NCBI RefSeq assembly: GCF_006438785.1
Contig: NZ_RCZB01000001.1
Location: forward strand, 1 to 64,000
Direction: 5' to 3'
DNA from: Rhodanobacter glycinis
Lineage (GTDB): Bacteria > Pseudomonadota > Gammaproteobacteria > Xanthomonadales > Rhodanobacteraceae
DNA: 64,000 nt
The position numbers and the translations under genes were made by a program. The stretch's first letter is position 1. Each line of letters opens with the position of its first letter. Of the stretch, positions 41,524 to 50,953 are shown in pieces. Under the pieces are notes generated by a model, which saw only the letters and a program-made list of their open reading frames with translations, was not told the origin of the DNA and did not search any database.

Positions 41524-42005
41524 CGCTGGCTTACGTCGCGCTGGGCAGCAACCTCGGCAATCCGAAGCGGCAGGTGCTTGACGCGATGGATGCGTTGGCG
41601 AAGCTGTCGGCCACCCGTCTGCTGCAGCGTTCGCACCTGTATTGCACGCCGCCATGGGGCCTGCTGGAGCAGCCACCCTTCGTCAACGCTGCAGTAGAGC
41701 TGGATACCGCGTTGTCGCCACATGCCTTGCTGGATGCGTTGCTGGCGATCGAGCAGCAGGCCGGTCGCGTGCGCACCGAACGCAACGGTCCGCGCACGCT
41801 GGATCTGGATGTATTGCACATCGATGGTGTGCAGCTCGACGACGAGCGGCTGACCCTGCCGCATCCACGCATGGCCGAGCGTGCATTCGTACTGCTGCCC
41901 TTGAATGATGTGGCGCCCGCGTTGTGGCTCCCTGGGCAAGGTGTGGTGGCGGAACTGCTGGGCAGACTCGATCTTGCCGGTTGCGAAAGGCTGCTTGCGC
42001 CATAA
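41520..42005 (+). CDS. folK: HPPK, 6-hydroxymethyl-7,8-dihydropterin pyrophosphokinase
   Basis: 161 aa. It adds pyrophosphate to hydroxymethyl-dihydropterin in folate synthesis. Seen: VALGSNLGNP, YCTPPWGLLEQPPFVNAAVEL and RNGPRTLDLDVLHI with the two catalytic Asp residues. The GTG start overlaps the pcnB stop (GTGA). It is 31 bp upstream of panB. Confidence 0.94.
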   Translation: MTLAYVALGSNLGNPKRQVLDAMDALAKLSATRLLQRSHLYCTPPWGLLEQPPFVNAAVELDTALSPHALLDALLAIEQQAGRVRTERNGPRTLDLDVLHIDGVQLDDERLTLPHPRMAERAFVLLPLNDVAPALWLPGQGVVAELLGRLDLAGCERLLAP

Positions 42006-42036
42006 TCGGCGCCCGTTTACCCGATCAGGAATTGCC

Positions 42037-42867
42037 GTGTACGTGCAAAACGCGAATGTCCCCGACCGCAAACCGGTGACCGTGCCGGGTCTGCTGGCCA
42101 TGAAGACGCAGGGACAGCGCATTGTCATGCTCACCGCCTATGACGCCAGTTTCGCCTGGCAGCTGGAGGCAGCTGGGGTCGATATCGCGCTGGTCGGCGA
42201 TTCGCTGGGCATGGTGGTGCAGGGGCACCGCAGCACGTTGCCGGTCACGCTCGACCATATGGTCTATCACACCGCCGCAGTGGCTCGCGGGCTGTCGGCG
42301 ACCCTGCTGGTGGCCGACCTGCCGTTCATGGCCGATCGCGATATCTCCCATGTGCTTCAGGCCGGTGCACGACTCGTTGGCGAAGCGGGCGCGGCCATGG
42401 TGAAGATCGAAGGCGCGGCGCCGCATATCCTTGAGGCGATCGCGGCACTGACCGCGCGCGCAATCCCGGTTTGCGCGCATCTGGGGTTGACGCCGCAATC
42501 GGTGCACAAGTTCGGCGGGTTTCGCATCCAGGGCCGCGAGCAGGCGGCCGCCGACCGCGTGCTGGCCGAGGCACTGACGGTGCAGGCGGCCGGTGCGGAT
42601 CTGCTGGTAATGGAAGGCGTGCCGGTCGAGTTGGGCAAGCGGGTGACCGCGGCCCTGAGCATCCCGGTGATCGGCATCGGTGCAGGCCCGCATTGCGACG
42701 GGCAGGTGCTGGTGATCCATGACATGCTCGGCATCACCCCGGGCAAGCGACCGAAATTCAGCAAGGATTTTCTGGCCGGACGGGATTCTGTCGGCGCGGC
42801 CATCGCGGCGTATGCAGCAGACGTGCGCAGCGGCGTGTTTCCGGCGCCCGAGCATTGTTTCAACTGA
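42037..42867 (+). CDS. panB: 3-methyl-2-oxobutanoate hydroxymethyltransferase
   Basis: 276 aa, TIM barrel. First step of pantothenate synthesis, using methylene-tetrahydrofolate. Seen: MLTAYDASFAWQLEAAGVD, LVGDSLGMVVQGH, VKIEGAAPH, the substrate loop CAHLGLTPQSVHKFGG and IGIGAGPHCDGQVLV. GTG start with AGGA 6 nt upstream. Folate-linked folK immediately upstream fits its cofactor need. Confidence 0.96.
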   Translation: MYVQNANVPDRKPVTVPGLLAMKTQGQRIVMLTAYDASFAWQLEAAGVDIALVGDSLGMVVQGHRSTLPVTLDHMVYHTAAVARGLSATLLVADLPFMADRDISHVLQAGARLVGEAGAAMVKIEGAAPHILEAIAALTARAIPVCAHLGLTPQSVHKFGGFRIQGREQAAADRVLAEALTVQAAGADLLVMEGVPVELGKRVTAALSIPVIGIGAGPHCDGQVLVIHDMLGITPGKRPKFSKDFLAGRDSVGAAIAAYAADVRSGVFPAPEHCFN

Positions 42868-42885
42868 TCAGCGAGTCAACGCACC

Positions 42886-43731
42886 ATGCAGACCGTACAA
42901 GATGCCGCTGCCTTGCGCGCCGCGATCCGCGGCTGGCGGGCGAAAGGCCAGACAGTGGGGTTCGTGCCGACCCTGGGCAATCTGCACGCCGGTCATCAGT
43001 CGCTGATCAAGCTGGCGCGGGCGCGCACCGAGCGGGTGGTTGCCAGCGTCTTCGTCAACCCCACGCAGTTCGGTCCGAACGAGGATTTCGAACGCTATCC
43101 ACGCACGCTGGTGCAGGATCAGGCCGCGCTGGCCGATGAGGATTGCGATCTGCTGTTCGCGCCGGATGTGGCGACGATCTATCCGTTTGGCGCCGAGCAC
43201 AGCGTCAGCTTGCGCGTGCCGCAGATCACCGACACGCTGGAAGGTGCGCACCGACCCGGGCATTTCGATGGCGTGGCCACGGTCGTGTGCAAGCTGTTCA
43301 ACCTGGTGCAGCCCGATCTGGCGGTATTCGGCCAGAAGGATTTCCAGCAGCTGAAGGTGATCGAGCGGATGGTGCGTGACCTGTCGTTGCCGGTGAAGGT
43401 GATGGCCGCGCCGACCTTGCGCGCCGAGGACGGGCTGGCCTTGAGCTCGCGAAACCAGTACCTGTCCGCCGCGGAACGCGCACGTGCGCCGTTGATCCAC
43501 GATACGTTGCTTAAAATGCGCGAACTGCTGGACCAAGGCCATCCATGGCAGGCGCTGGAGCAGACTGCTGCCGCGCGGCTGACCCGTGCCGGATTCATCC
43601 CTGATTACGTGGTGATCCGCCGTGCCGAAGATTTGGCCGAACCGGCCGAAGGCGAGCGCGGCGGCCTCATCGCGCTGATCGCGGCGCGCCTGGGCAGCAC
43701 CCGTCTGATCGACAACTTGCTGTTCGACTGA
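42886..43731 (+). CDS. panC: Pantothenate synthetase
   Basis: 281 aa. It joins pantoate and beta-alanine using ATP. Seen: FVPTLGNLHAGHQSLI (the HxGH adenylation motif), SVFVNPTQFGPNEDF, FGQKDFQQL and LALSSRNQYLS. The normal Met of PTMG is Leu here. It lies 18 bp after panB. Confidence 0.96.
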   Translation: MQTVQDAAALRAAIRGWRAKGQTVGFVPTLGNLHAGHQSLIKLARARTERVVASVFVNPTQFGPNEDFERYPRTLVQDQAALADEDCDLLFAPDVATIYPFGAEHSVSLRVPQITDTLEGAHRPGHFDGVATVVCKLFNLVQPDLAVFGQKDFQQLKVIERMVRDLSLPVKVMAAPTLRAEDGLALSSRNQYLSAAERARAPLIHDTLLKMRELLDQGHPWQALEQTAAARLTRAGFIPDYVVIRRAEDLAEPAEGERGGLIALIAARLGSTRLIDNLLFD

Positions 43732-43764
43732 GCTGCCCGCATATCGCTGCCGATACCGATGATG

Positions 43765-43793
43765 TTGCGGTGCAACGTGATCGGTTCGATAAT
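43765..43793 (+). promoter_or_regulatory. panD: Sigma-70-type promoter of panD
   Basis: TTGCGG (43765-43770), 17 nt, GATAAT (43788-43793), with the start codon 35 nt further on. GTTGC and GCAAC form a small inverted pair across the -35 region. It would allow panD to be made separately from panBC. Confidence 0.5.
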
Positions 43794-43828
43794 CGCCGAC
43801 TTTGCAGAATCCTGCGGGAAAGAACGTC

Positions 43829-44221
43829 ATGCACCTGAACATGCTCAAGGCCAAGATCCATCGCGCCACCGTGACCCACGCGGAGTTGCACTACGAAGGC
43901 TCGATCGCAATCGACGGGCTGCTGCTGGACGCCTCGGGCATCCGCGAGTACGAGCAGATCCACGCCTGGAACGTCAACAGCGGTCAGCGCTTTGTCACCT
44001 ATGCACTGCGTGCCGAGGAAGGCTCAGGCATCATCTCAGTGAACGGCAGCGCCGCGCGCAGCGCCCAGGCTGGCGACATCATCATCATTGCCGCGTTCGT
44101 GCAATTGAGCGAAGCCGAGCTGGAGCAGTACCAGCCCACCTGCGTCTACATTGCCGCCGGCGCCGGCAACCGCATCAGCCACACCAACCGCTCGATTCCG
44201 AAGCAGATGGCCGCGGCCTGA
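43829..44221 (+). CDS. panD: Aspartate 1-decarboxylase proenzyme
   Basis: 130 aa. It makes beta-alanine from aspartate for pantothenate. The self-cleavage site Gly24-Ser25 lies in [10 protein letters not shown], where Ser25 becomes the pyruvoyl group. [10 protein letters not shown] and the NGSAAR segment (with the essential Arg/Asn region) follow. The ATG giving Ser at position 25 is chosen. Confidence 0.95.
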   Translation: MHLNMLKAKIHRATVTHAELHYEGSIAIDGLLLDASGIREYEQIHAWNVNSGQRFVTYALRAEEGSGIISVNGSAARSAQAGDIIIIAAFVQLSEAELEQYQPTCVYIAAGAGNRISHTNRSIPKQMAAA

Positions 44222-44232
44222 GCCGCGCAAGT

Positions 44233-45312
44233 TCACGCCGGGTTTTGCTGCTTCGCCAGCGCCCACGCCACATGCTCGCGCACGATCGCCGATGGATGAT
44301 CGGCGCGGGCCCCAAGCGCTTCGCGCACGCTCGTTGACGGCGGCGCATTGCCCAGTGCCACCGCGATATTGCGCAGCCAGCCTTCGTAGCCGGTGCGGCG
44401 GATCGCCATGCCTTCGGTACGCTTGAGGAATTCTTCCTCGCTCCAGGCGAACAGGTCGATCAGCTTCGCGCCGTCGAGGCTGTGTCGCGGAGCAAAATCC
44501 GGCTCGGCGGTTGCCTGCGCGAACTTGTTCCACGGGCACACCAGCTGGCAATCATCGCAACCGAAAATGCGGTTGCCCAACGGTGCGCGCAGGTCTTCCG
44601 GGATGCTGCCCCTGAGCTCGATCGTGAGATAGGAAATGCAGCGTTTCGCATCCAGCCGGTAAGGGCCAAGTATCGCCTGGGTCGGACAGATCTCGATGCA
44701 GCGGCTGCAACTGCCGCAATGCGCGCTGGCCGGTTCGTCCACCGGCAACGGCAGGTCCGTGTACAGCTCGCCGAGAAAGAAATACGAGCCGGCGTGACGG
44801 TTGATTAACACGGTGTGTTTGCCGATCCAGCCCAGCCCCGCGTTGCGCGCCAGTGCCTTCTCCAGCACCGGCGCGGAGTCCACGTAGGCCCGATAGCCGA
44901 AATCGCCGACCACGGCATGGATGCGCTCGGCCAGCTTCTGCAGCCGGTTGCGCATCAGCTTGTGATAGTCGCGCCCCAGCGCGTAGCGCGATACGTAGCC
45001 GGCTTCGGCATCCTGCAACACGCTCCAGGCGTTGGCGGTGCCGGGCGGAATGTAATCCATGCGCACCGAGATGACGCGTTGCGTGCCAGGCTCCAGTTCG
45101 GCCGGTCGCGCGCGACGGGTGCCATGACGCGCCATGTACTCCATTTCGCCATGGTGGCCGTGTTCGAGCCAGCGTTCGAGGTGCTGCTCGTCCTCGCCCA
45201 GGTCGGTGCCGCTGATGCCGGCGTCGGCAAAACCCAGTTCGCTCGCCCAGTGCTTGATGTCGCGGGCGAGAGCGGCGTAGTCGGGTGTGCTGCGAATGTC
45301 GGTGCTGGACAT
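44233..45312 (-). CDS. queG: Epoxyqueuosine reductase
   Basis: 359 aa. The last step of queuosine synthesis in tRNA; it contains two 4Fe-4S clusters and cobalamin. Seen: the catalytic Asp region YVDSAPVLEKALA, GWIGKHT, cluster motifs CGSCSRCIEICPTQAI and CDDCQLVCPWN, and a C-terminal HEAT-like part. It is divergent from nnr across 39 bp, as in E. coli (queG/nnr). Confidence 0.95.
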   Translation of the reverse strand: MSSTDIRSTPDYAALARDIKHWASELGFADAGISGTDLGEDEQHLERWLEHGHHGEMEYMARHGTRRARPAELEPGTQRVISVRMDYIPPGTANAWSVLQDAEAGYVSRYALGRDYHKLMRNRLQKLAERIHAVVGDFGYRAYVDSAPVLEKALARNAGLGWIGKHTVLINRHAGSYFFLGELYTDLPLPVDEPASAHCGSCSRCIEICPTQAILGPYRLDAKRCISYLTIELRGSIPEDLRAPLGNRIFGCDDCQLVCPWNKFAQATAEPDFAPRHSLDGAKLIDLFAWSEEEFLKRTEGMAIRRTGYEGWLRNIAVALGNAPPSTSVREALGARADHPSAIVREHVAWALAKQQNPA

Positions 45313-45339
45313 CCGGCTATTGTAGAGGCGGCCCGTGCC

Positions 45340-45345
45340 TATAAT
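45340..45345 (+). promoter_or_regulatory. -10 box very close to the nnr start codon
   Basis: TATAAT ends 6 nt before the ATG of nnr. Transcription from it would start at or within a base or two of the ATG, giving a leaderless message. The -35 is poor (CTATTG at 17 nt, or TTGTAG at 14 nt). Confidence 0.45.
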
Positions 45346-45351
45346 TCACGC

Positions 45352-46851
45352 ATGCCGACCCATCCTTACAGCCGCGATCTCCATACCGTCGAGCAGTTGC
45401 GCCAGATGGAGCGCGCAGCATTGGCTGCCTTGGGACTTACTGGTCAGGAGTTGATGCGTCGCGCCGCGAGTGCCGCGCTGAACAGTCTGCGTCGCCACTG
45501 GCCGCAGCTGCGGCACATCTGCATCCACTGCGGGCCCGGCAACAACGGTGGCGATGGCTTCCTGCTCGGCCTACTGGCGCGCGAGGCAGGACTGCAGGTT
45601 GAGCTGACTGCATTGACGGCTGCCTCGCACGGTGACGCTGCCATCGCGCGTCAGGCATGGGTGGCCGGCGGCGGCCGAGTGCAATGGGTCGGCGACGACG
45701 ACACGCTGCCCGATGCCGAGCTGCACGTGGATGCGCTTTATGGCATCGGTCTGCACCGCGCCCCCGAAGCCGCGGCGGCGCGGCTGATCGAACAGGTCAA
45801 CTGCAGCGGCCAGCCGGTGTTGGCGCTGGATGTGCCCAGCGGACTGGATACCGATACTGGCCACTGTGCTGGTGCGGCGATCCGCGCCGATGTCACCGTG
45901 ACGTTCATTGCAGGAAAACGTGGATTGCACACGGGCCGGGCGGCCGACCATGTCGGTGTACTCGAGCTGGCAACTCTGGGCGTGCCCGACAGCGTGTACG
46001 CGGATATTGCGCCGGACGCACGCTTGCTGGTCGCCGAGGTCCTGCCGCGGCGCATGCGTTACGCGAACAAGGGCGACAACGGCCACGTGCTGGTGATCGG
46101 CGGCGAGCACGGCATGGCCGGCGCGGCGCGGCTGGCAGGCGAATCGGCCTTGCGCGGTGGCGCCGGCCTGGTGAGCGTGGCGACGCGCGCCGAGCATGTG
46201 TTTGCCCTGAATGCCACGCGGCCGGAACTGATGGTGCATGGTGTCGATGGCCCGCAAGCGCTGGCGCCGATGCTCGAACGAGCCAGCGTGCTGGCACTCG
46301 GTCCGGGTCTGGGGCAAGCCGCATGGGGGCATGCGCTATGGCTTACCGCGCTGGACGCGAACAAGCCACTGGTACTCGATGCCGACGGACTGAACCTGCT
46401 GGCACGCGAGCAGCGCCGGTTCAGCGCGCCGACGATATTGACGCCCCATCCGGGCGAGGCAGCACGGTTGCTTGGCGTGTCCACGGCCGAGGTCGAGCAT
46501 GATCGCTTTGCGGCCGTGCGCGAACTGTCCAGCCGCTATGGGGCAGTGGCGGTATTGAAAGGTGCCGGCAGTTTGATTGCCGATCCGGATGGACGTCTGG
46601 ATGTCTGTCCGTGGGGCAACCCCGGGATGGCCTCCGGCGGCATGGGCGATCTGCTCACCGGCGTCGTGGCGGCCCTGCTTGCACAGGGTTGCAGCGCCTG
46701 GCAGGCCGCCTGCCTCGGCGTGGGGCTGCATGCGCGTGCCGGCGACCGGGCCGCGCAACTGGGCGAGCGCGGATTGCTGGCCAGCGACCTGCTGGCGCCG
46801 CTGCGTGCGCTGGGCAATGGTGTGTCGGGTCGCGAGCGTGAGCATGACTGA
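45352..46851 (+). CDS. nnr: Bifunctional ADP-dependent NAD(P)H-hydrate dehydratase / NAD(P)H-hydrate epimerase
   Basis: 499 aa, two enzymes fused: an N-terminal YjeF_N epimerase (about 1-215, GPGNNGGDGFLLGLLAREAG, DALYGIGL) and a C-terminal carbohydrate-kinase-like dehydratase (about 225-490, NKGDNGHVLVIGG, LVLDADGLNLLA, TPHPGEAARLL, NPGMASGGMGDLLTGVVAAL). Together they repair hydrated NADH/NADPH. No clear Shine-Dalgarno is present, in keeping with the leaderless promoter. The last 8 nt overlap tsaE. Confidence 0.94.
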   Translation: MPTHPYSRDLHTVEQLRQMERAALAALGLTGQELMRRAASAALNSLRRHWPQLRHICIHCGPGNNGGDGFLLGLLAREAGLQVELTALTAASHGDAAIARQAWVAGGGRVQWVGDDDTLPDAELHVDALYGIGLHRAPEAAAARLIEQVNCSGQPVLALDVPSGLDTDTGHCAGAAIRADVTVTFIAGKRGLHTGRAADHVGVLELATLGVPDSVYADIAPDARLLVAEVLPRRMRYANKGDNGHVLVIGGEHGMAGAARLAGESALRGGAGLVSVATRAEHVFALNATRPELMVHGVDGPQALAPMLERASVLALGPGLGQAAWGHALWLTALDANKPLVLDADGLNLLAREQRRFSAPTILTPHPGEAARLLGVSTAEVEHDRFAAVRELSSRYGAVAVLKGAGSLIADPDGRLDVCPWGNPGMASGGMGDLLTGVVAALLAQGCSAWQAACLGVGLHARAGDRAAQLGERGLLASDLLAPLRALGNGVSGREREHD

Positions 46852-47347
46852 ACAAACCGGGCCAGGCCCTGCCAACCCGGGCCATATCGAATACGGACGG
46901 GAGTGGTCACTGTCCGATGAGGCGGCCACCGCTGCCCTGGCCGCGCGGTTGGCGCGTGTGCTGGACGACGGGCTGGTGCTCTACCTGCATGGTCCGCTCG
47001 GCGCCGGCAAGACCAGCTTTGCACGCGCCTTGCTGACCGCCCTTGGCGTCGGCGAGCGGGTCAAGAGCCCGACCTACAGCCTGGTCGAGGGCTACATGGC
47101 GCGGGGGCGGCCGGCCTGGCATCTGGACCTTTACCGGATTGCCGATCCCGGCGAACTGGAATGGCTGGGCCTGGACGCACTGGCCGATCCGGCTGCACTG
47201 GTGCTGGTGGAATGGCCCGAACGCGGGGCGGGCGCCTTGCCCGCGGCGGATCTCGAATTGCGCCTGGATTATGCGGGGCAGGGGCGCCAGGCGTTGCTGC
47301 GAGCGTTCACCGCTCATGGTGAAAGGCTGCTGGCACGGCTGCCTTGA
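46844..47347 (+). CDS. tsaE: tRNA threonylcarbamoyladenosine biosynthesis ATPase
   Basis: 167 aa. A small P-loop protein with Walker A LHGPLGAGKTSFARALL and SPTYSLVEGY, DLYRI and LVLVEWPERGAG motifs of TsaE (YjeE). With TsaB/TsaD it makes the t6A modification at A37. It overlaps nnr by 8 nt and precedes amiC-mutL, the conserved nnr-tsaE-ami-mutL order. Confidence 0.95.
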   Translation: MTEQTGPGPANPGHIEYGREWSLSDEAATAALAARLARVLDDGLVLYLHGPLGAGKTSFARALLTALGVGERVKSPTYSLVEGYMARGRPAWHLDLYRIADPGELEWLGLDALADPAALVLVEWPERGAGALPAADLELRLDYAGQGRQALLRAFTAHGERLLARLP

Positions 47348-47470
47348 ACGCGGTTAAGTGCCGATTTCCCCTTGAGAAATTGTCTGGTCGCTGATTCGGG
47401 CAAGGATCTGTGCGGAATGCGCGACTTGCGGTCGATAACTTGATGTAGCCTGATAAATGATCCGCAGGTT

Positions 47471-49054
47471 ATGGAAATTCAAGGGAAAATCCGCTTGCAT
47501 TCAGTGAATGACTGCGTTTCAATGCGGCTCATGAGGGGTTACCTGAACAATTTGGGTGGATTAGTTGCCGTCGCCATCCTGGCGATCACGCCGGTGTGGG
47601 CGGTTCGGGCGGCCGATCTGAAGGACGCCCGGGTCTGGGCTGGTCCGGATTACACCCGCCTGGTACTCGATGCATCCGGCCCGCTGCATTACACGGTGAG
47701 TCAGAAGGATGGCCAGGTCGTGGTCGATCTGCCGAACAGCCGGGTGACGCAGGACTTTTCCGATCCCACCGCCCAGGGGCTTTATCGGGGCATGAGTCAT
47801 GCCCGTATCGGGGATCGCCTGCAACTGACCGCCAAGGTCGATCCGGACAGCCGCCTGAAAAGCTTCGTGCTGAAGCCGGCCAGTGGTACGGACTATCGTC
47901 TGGTGCTGGATATCTACCCCGGCAACCGCATCGAGACCGTCAGCACTGCCCAACACCCGCCAGCCACCACAGTGGCGGCGCCGGTGGTGATTCCGCAGTA
48001 CAGCAATCCCACTCACAGCGGTCGAGTCGCCACCGAGCAGGCTGCGGCCATGCTGAATGGCCAGCGCGCCGTGGTGGTGGCGATCGATGCCGGTCATGGC
48101 GGCAAGGATCCCGGTTCGCACGGCCCCGGCGGCACGCTGGAGAAGAATGTCACGCTGGCCGTGGCGCGCAATCTTGCGGCGGAAATCAATCGCCAGCCGG
48201 GCATGAAAGCGGTGCTTACGCGCGATGGCGACTTTTTCATTCCGCTCACGCAGCGCTATCGCATCGCCCGCGAAAACAATGCCGATCTGTTCGTGTCGAT
48301 CCACGCCGATGCCTTCACCAGCGATGACGCCAAGGGCTCGTCGGTGTGGGTGCTGTCGCCGCGCGGCAAGACCAGCACGGCCGCGCGCTGGCTCGCCGAT
48401 AGCGAGAACCGCGCCGACCTGATCGGCGGTATCACGCTGGACGACAAGGACGATGGCCTGGCCAAGGTGCTGCTGGACCTGCAACAGGGCTGGGCGATGC
48501 AAGCCAGCGATATGGTCGCCGGCAATGTGCTCAAGGCACTGGGCATGCTCGGGCCGACTCATCGAGGCTATGTCGAACGGGCGAATTTCGTGGTGCTGCG
48601 TTCGCCGGACGTGCCGTCGATCCTGGTCGAGACAGCCTTCATCAGCAACCCGGCCGAAGAACGCAAGTTGCGTGATCCGGCGCATCAGAAACAGCTCGCC
48701 GAAGCCGTGATGGGCGGTGTGAAGAATTATTTCGAGTCGACGCCGCCACCGGGTACCTGGTTCGCCGCACAGGCGACGCGCCGCAACGGCGTCGAACTGG
48801 CGTCGGGCAAGGCGGCAAGTGTCGGCAGGAGCACTGTCGTGAAGGCCACCGGCAAGGATCAGGTCACTCTGGCCCGCAATCCGGCGCCCTCCGCGGATGA
48901 CGGCGTACGTGACGTGCACCGGGTCGGTCGTGGCGAAAGCCTGCGCAGCATTGCGCGTCAATACGGCATCAGTGTCGGCGCGCTGAAAAATGCCAACCAG
49001 TTGAGCAGCGATACGGTGCGTGCCGGCGCGGTCCTGGCCATTCCCACCGGCTGA
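47471..49054 (+). CDS. amiC: N-acetylmuramoyl-L-alanine amidase with AMIN and LysM domains
   Basis: 527 aa, periplasmic. A hydrophobic signal (about residues 24-48, GGLVAVAILAITPVWAVRAAD), an AMIN domain (50-150), a zinc Amidase_3 domain (about 195-415, IDAGHGGKDPGSHGPGG, SIHADAF, VLVETAF-like SILVETAFISNP) and a C-terminal LysM (480-527, HRVGRGESLRSIARQYGI). It splits septal peptidoglycan at division. The start may be at codon 18 or 21; the RBS is weak for all. AmiB is an equally valid name. The LysM tail is the AmiB-type arrangement. Confidence 0.9.
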   Translation: MEIQGKIRLHSVNDCVSMRLMRGYLNNLGGLVAVAILAITPVWAVRAADLKDARVWAGPDYTRLVLDASGPLHYTVSQKDGQVVVDLPNSRVTQDFSDPTAQGLYRGMSHARIGDRLQLTAKVDPDSRLKSFVLKPASGTDYRLVLDIYPGNRIETVSTAQHPPATTVAAPVVIPQYSNPTHSGRVATEQAAAMLNGQRAVVVAIDAGHGGKDPGSHGPGGTLEKNVTLAVARNLAAEINRQPGMKAVLTRDGDFFIPLTQRYRIARENNADLFVSIHADAFTSDDAKGSSVWVLSPRGKTSTAARWLADSENRADLIGGITLDDKDDGLAKVLLDLQQGWAMQASDMVAGNVLKALGMLGPTHRGYVERANFVVLRSPDVPSILVETAFISNPAEERKLRDPAHQKQLAEAVMGGVKNYFESTPPPGTWFAAQATRRNGVELASGKAASVGRSTVVKATGKDQVTLARNPAPSADDGVRDVHRVGRGESLRSIARQYGISVGALKNANQLSSDTVRAGAVLAIPTG

Positions 49055-49116
49055 CTTCAACCGATCTGCGACCCGATCACGGCAGCGTTGCCGTCGTTCA
49101 CTGCTAAAGTTCGCAG

Positions 49117-50919
49117 ATGACTGTGATCCGCCTGCTTCCCCCTGAACTCATCAACCAGATCGCCGCCGGCGAGGTCATCGAGCGGCCGTCCTCGGTGGTC
49201 AAGGAGCTGGTCGAGAACAGTCTTGACGCCGGCGCCAGCCGCATCGAGGTGGACATCGAGGCTGGCGGCGCACGGCTGATCCGCGTACGCGACGATGGTG
49301 GCGGCATCCATGTCGACGAGTTGCCGTTGGCGGTTGCGTCGCATGCGACCAGCAAGATTGGCAGCTTTGACGATCTGGAACACGTCGCCAGCATGGGTTT
49401 TCGTGGCGAGGCGCTGGCTTCGGTGTCGTCGGTATCGCGTTTCGCGCTGACTTCGCGCGCACGCGATCAGGACGCGGCATTCCGCATCGAGGTCGATGGC
49501 GGCAAGCTGCAGGCGGCGCGCCCGGCGCAGCATCCGCAAGGCACCAGCGTGGAAGTGCGCGACCTGTTCTACAACGTGCCGGCGCGGCGGAAATTCATGC
49601 GCGCAGAACGCACCGAGTTCGCGCACATCGACGACCTGCTGAAGTCGCTGGCGCTGGCGCGCGGCGCGGTGGAGTTCCGGCTCAGTCATAACGGCAAGCC
49701 GGTACGCATCCTGAAAGCCGCCCGCGACGAGCAGGCGGCGTTGCAGCGGGTGGCCGAGGTGCTCGGCGAGGAATTTCCGGCACAGAGCCTGCGCGTCGAT
49801 CACGCGATGGCCGGCCTGCATCTGTCCGGCTGGGTCGGCCTGCCGACCGCATCGCGCGCGCAGGCCGACTCCCAGTATTTCTACGTCAATGGTCGGCTGG
49901 TGCGCGACCGCATCGTTGCCCACGCGGTGCGCCAGGCGTATGCCGATGTGTTGTTCCACGGTCGTCATGCCGCGTTCGTGCTGTATCTGGAGCTCGACCC
50001 GGCCGGTGTCGACGTGAACGTGCATCCCGCCAAGCAGGAAGTGCGCTTCCGCGAGCAACGGCTGGTCCACGATTTCCTGTACCGCACCTTGCATGAGGCC
50101 CTGGCACAGACGCGAGCCGGGCTGAACACGCTGCCAGCGACGGAGCCGATGGCGATTGCCGAGGGTTCGCATGCCGCGAGTTCCGCGGCAACAGCGTGGC
50201 CCGGGCAGTTCAGCCAGAACCGGTTGAACCTGGGTGTGCGCGATGCGCCATTGGCCAGCTACGCCGCTCTGCTTGGCGAAGCATCTTCAACGTCGGTTGC
50301 CTACACACCGATGCCTGCCGCCGAGGAGGGCGAAACACCGCCGCTCGGCTTTGCGATCGCGCAGCTGAAATCCATCTTTGTGCTGGCCGAGAATGCGCAT
50401 GGGCTGGTGCTGGTGGACATGCACGCGGCACACGAACGCATCACCTACGAGAAATTGAAGAATGGCCGCGGCACCAGCAACCTGCGTTCGCAGATGCTGC
50501 TGGTACCGCTCAGCATCGCGGTCAGTGCAAAGGAAGCCGCCGCCGCAGAAGAGCACGCCGAGGCGCTGACCGAGTGGGGGCTGGAATTGTCACGCAGTGG
50601 TCCGGCGCAGATCGTGGTGCGGCGCATTCCCGCCTTGCTGGAAGGTGCGGATGTCGGTCAGCTCAGTCGCGATGTGTTGTCCGAGCTGGCCCAGCACGGC
50701 AGCTCGCGCCGGTTGCAGGAGCTGGAGAACGAATTGCTCTCGACGATGGCTTGTCACGGTTCGGTACGCGCCGGGCGGCGGCTGGGCCTTCCGGAAATGA
50801 ATGCGCTGCTGCGCGAGATGGAAGCAACCGAACGTTCTGGACAATGCAACCACGGTCGGCCGACCTGGGTCCAGCTGAGTCTGGCCGAGCTCGACAAGTT
50901 GTTCATGCGCGGCCGCTGA
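49117..50919 (+). CDS. mutL: DNA mismatch repair protein MutL
   Basis: 600 aa. The N-terminal GHKL ATPase has [41 protein letters not shown]-like SKIGSF and [10 protein letters not shown]. The C-terminal domain keeps an endonuclease-type set: [12 protein letters not shown] at 434-445 (usual DQHA(X)2E(X)4E with Met for Gln), ACHGS at 545-549 and CNHGRP at 577-582. This suggests a nicking MutL rather than the E. coli type, although activity is not proven. It lies 62 bp after amiC. Confidence 0.95.
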   Translation: MTVIRLLPPELINQIAAGEVIERPSSVVKELVENSLDAGASRIEVDIEAGGARLIRVRDDGGGIHVDELPLAVASHATSKIGSFDDLEHVASMGFRGEALASVSSVSRFALTSRARDQDAAFRIEVDGGKLQAARPAQHPQGTSVEVRDLFYNVPARRKFMRAERTEFAHIDDLLKSLALARGAVEFRLSHNGKPVRILKAARDEQAALQRVAEVLGEEFPAQSLRVDHAMAGLHLSGWVGLPTASRAQADSQYFYVNGRLVRDRIVAHAVRQAYADVLFHGRHAAFVLYLELDPAGVDVNVHPAKQEVRFREQRLVHDFLYRTLHEALAQTRAGLNTLPATEPMAIAEGSHAASSAATAWPGQFSQNRLNLGVRDAPLASYAALLGEASSTSVAYTPMPAAEEGETPPLGFAIAQLKSIFVLAENAHGLVLVDMHAAHERITYEKLKNGRGTSNLRSQMLLVPLSIAVSAKEAAAAEEHAEALTEWGLELSRSGPAQIVVRRIPALLEGADVGQLSRDVLSELAQHGSSRRLQELENELLSTMACHGSVRAGRRLGLPEMNALLREMEATERSGQCNHGRPTWVQLSLAELDKLFMRGR

Positions 50920-50953
50920 CGCGCTATCTGTAGTTGTTTCGCTGGAGATACCG

